A stretch of DNA of 13,642 nt, taken from NCBI GenBank assembly GCA_000405605.1, contig ASPA01000011.1:1-13642 (forward strand), read 5' to 3'. Positions 13,173-13,642 of the stretch are shown here, piece after piece. Positions within the stretch are counted from its first letter, which is position 1. Every line of letters begins with the position of its first letter. Under the pieces are notes generated by a model. That model did not search any database, had not been told where the DNA came from, and was given only the letters and a program-made list of their open reading frames with translations. A program made the translations under genes and the position numbers. Source of the stretch: Atribacteria bacterium SCGC AAA255-G05. GTDB taxonomy: Bacteria > Atribacterota > Phoenicimicrobiia > Phoenicimicrobiales > Phoenicimicrobiaceae.

Positions 13173-13642
13173 ATGAAAAGAACAAGAGAGACTAAAACCC
13201 ATGAATTAGTAAGAAGACTTAAATATAATAAATCAGCGATCTTTGGCTTAGCAATTGTGGTTATACTAATTTTATGTGCCCTATCAGCTAATTTTATTGC
13301 TCCCAATAACCCGACTCCTTCTCCTCCGGAACTTTTCAAGGCTTTAAAACCGGGATTCTGGAGCGAAGAAGCAGTAGAAGGTATGCCCTTGGGGGCTGAT
13401 GCCCTGGGGAGATGTATTTTAAGTAGAATTCTTTATGGAGCCAGAGTCAGTTTAACTGCAGGTTTTGTAGCAGTGGGCATAGCTATGATTTTAGGTATAG
13501 CTTTTGGAACGGTAGCCGGTTATTATGGCGGTTGGGTGGATGCACTTGTTATGAGAATAGTTGATATTATGTTTGCCTTTCCAGCATTGCTACTGGCTAT
13601 TGTAATCGTCACTGTTTTAGGACAAGGATTGTCTAAGGCAAT
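13173..13642 (+). CDS. dppC: Peptide ABC transporter permease, DppC/OppC family, truncated by window end
   Basis: ATG 13173 lies seven bases downstream of the DppB stop, with GAGGAAA directly before it; the frame remains open to the last base, giving 156 codons. The N-terminal cytoplasmic segment (TKTHELVRRLKYNKSAIFGLAI) leads into the first helix (about 22-42). A periplasmic loop with APNNP follows, then MPLGADALGRCILSRILYGARVSLTAG, the hallmark of OppC/DppC proteins. Two more helices and the YYGGWVDALVMRIVDIMFAFPALLL segment are seen. The EAA loop and C-terminus lie outside the window. One oddity is that the usual Asp in GRDxxSR is Cys here. It should form a heterodimer with the DppB-like permease; the ATPase genes are expected further right. 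Confidence 0.93.
   Translation, partial: MKRTRETKTHELVRRLKYNKSAIFGLAIVVILILCALSANFIAPNNPTPSPPELFKALKPGFWSEEAVEGMPLGADALGRCILSRILYGARVSLTAGFVAVGIAMILGIAFGTVAGYYGGWVDALVMRIVDIMFAFPALLLAIVIVTVLGQGLSKA

Noticed and set aside
1..13642. CRISPR arrays, tRNA or rRNA genes, complete insertion sequences, prophage or defence islands
   Set aside because: None were recognised by eye; the only mobile-element traces are short fragments.

Overview
This window comes from an AT-rich bacterial chromosome, roughly one third G+C by eye. All recognisable genes lie on the + strand. The gene content is ordinary housekeeping: an envelope protease, metal efflux, c-di-GMP signalling, cell-wall hydrolases and peptide uptake. 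No phage, plasmid or virulence block is visible. The ABC substrate-binding protein has a plain signal peptide with no lipobox cysteine, and there are two exported wall hydrolases. This fits a diderm (Gram-negative type) cell with AT-rich DNA, such as Atribacterota or a related anaerobic lineage, but the taxonomic guess is weak because there is no rRNA or marker gene.

Layout. 1-969 is the C-terminal part of a Deg9/HtrA-like serine protease with PDZ domains. 1039-1872 is a membrane-anchored glutaminyl-peptide cyclotransferase. 1991-2926 is a cation diffusion facilitator, probably for zinc. 2927-3429 is a long non-coding stretch with a good promoter and a cyclic-di-GMP class I (GEMM) riboswitch leader. 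It feeds 3430-5631, a cytoplasmic PAS-PAS-PAS-GAF-GGDEF diguanylate cyclase that keeps its product-inhibition I-site. 5761-8073 is an exported TPR-rich Slt-type lytic transglycosylase. 8140-8466 is a small zinc-ribbon protein with an internal duplication. 8734-10203 is a five-LysM M23 endopeptidase. 10347-13642 is the start of a dipeptide/oligopeptide ABC uptake operon: binding protein, a double hairpin, a separate promoter, DppB-like permease and a truncated DppC-like permease.

The most interesting material is between the genes. (1) The riboswitch senses the product of the enzyme encoded just downstream, and that enzyme also has an allosteric product site, so two feedback layers act on one gene. 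(2) A short relic of a REP-associated tyrosine (HUH/Y1) transposase lies immediately upstream of, and in frame with, the transglycosylase. Its codons now supply that gene's Shine-Dalgarno sequence. (3) The zinc-ribbon gene has its strong Shine-Dalgarno 30 bases from the start codon, with an 8-bp hairpin between that would bring the two to normal spacing. (4) The binding-protein leader carries an orphan GAAAGGAGG about 60 bases upstream of the gene, identical to the core of the STAB-SD mRNA stabiliser known from Bacillus cry3A. (5) A 23-codon fragment of an excisionase-type HTH protein sits in the leader of the LysM/M23 gene.

How the genes work together: the transglycosylase and the M23 endopeptidase cut glycan strands and peptide cross-links of the same polymer, and the zinc-ribbon gene lies between them. 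The binding protein and permeases import peptides, with the ATPases expected beyond the right edge.
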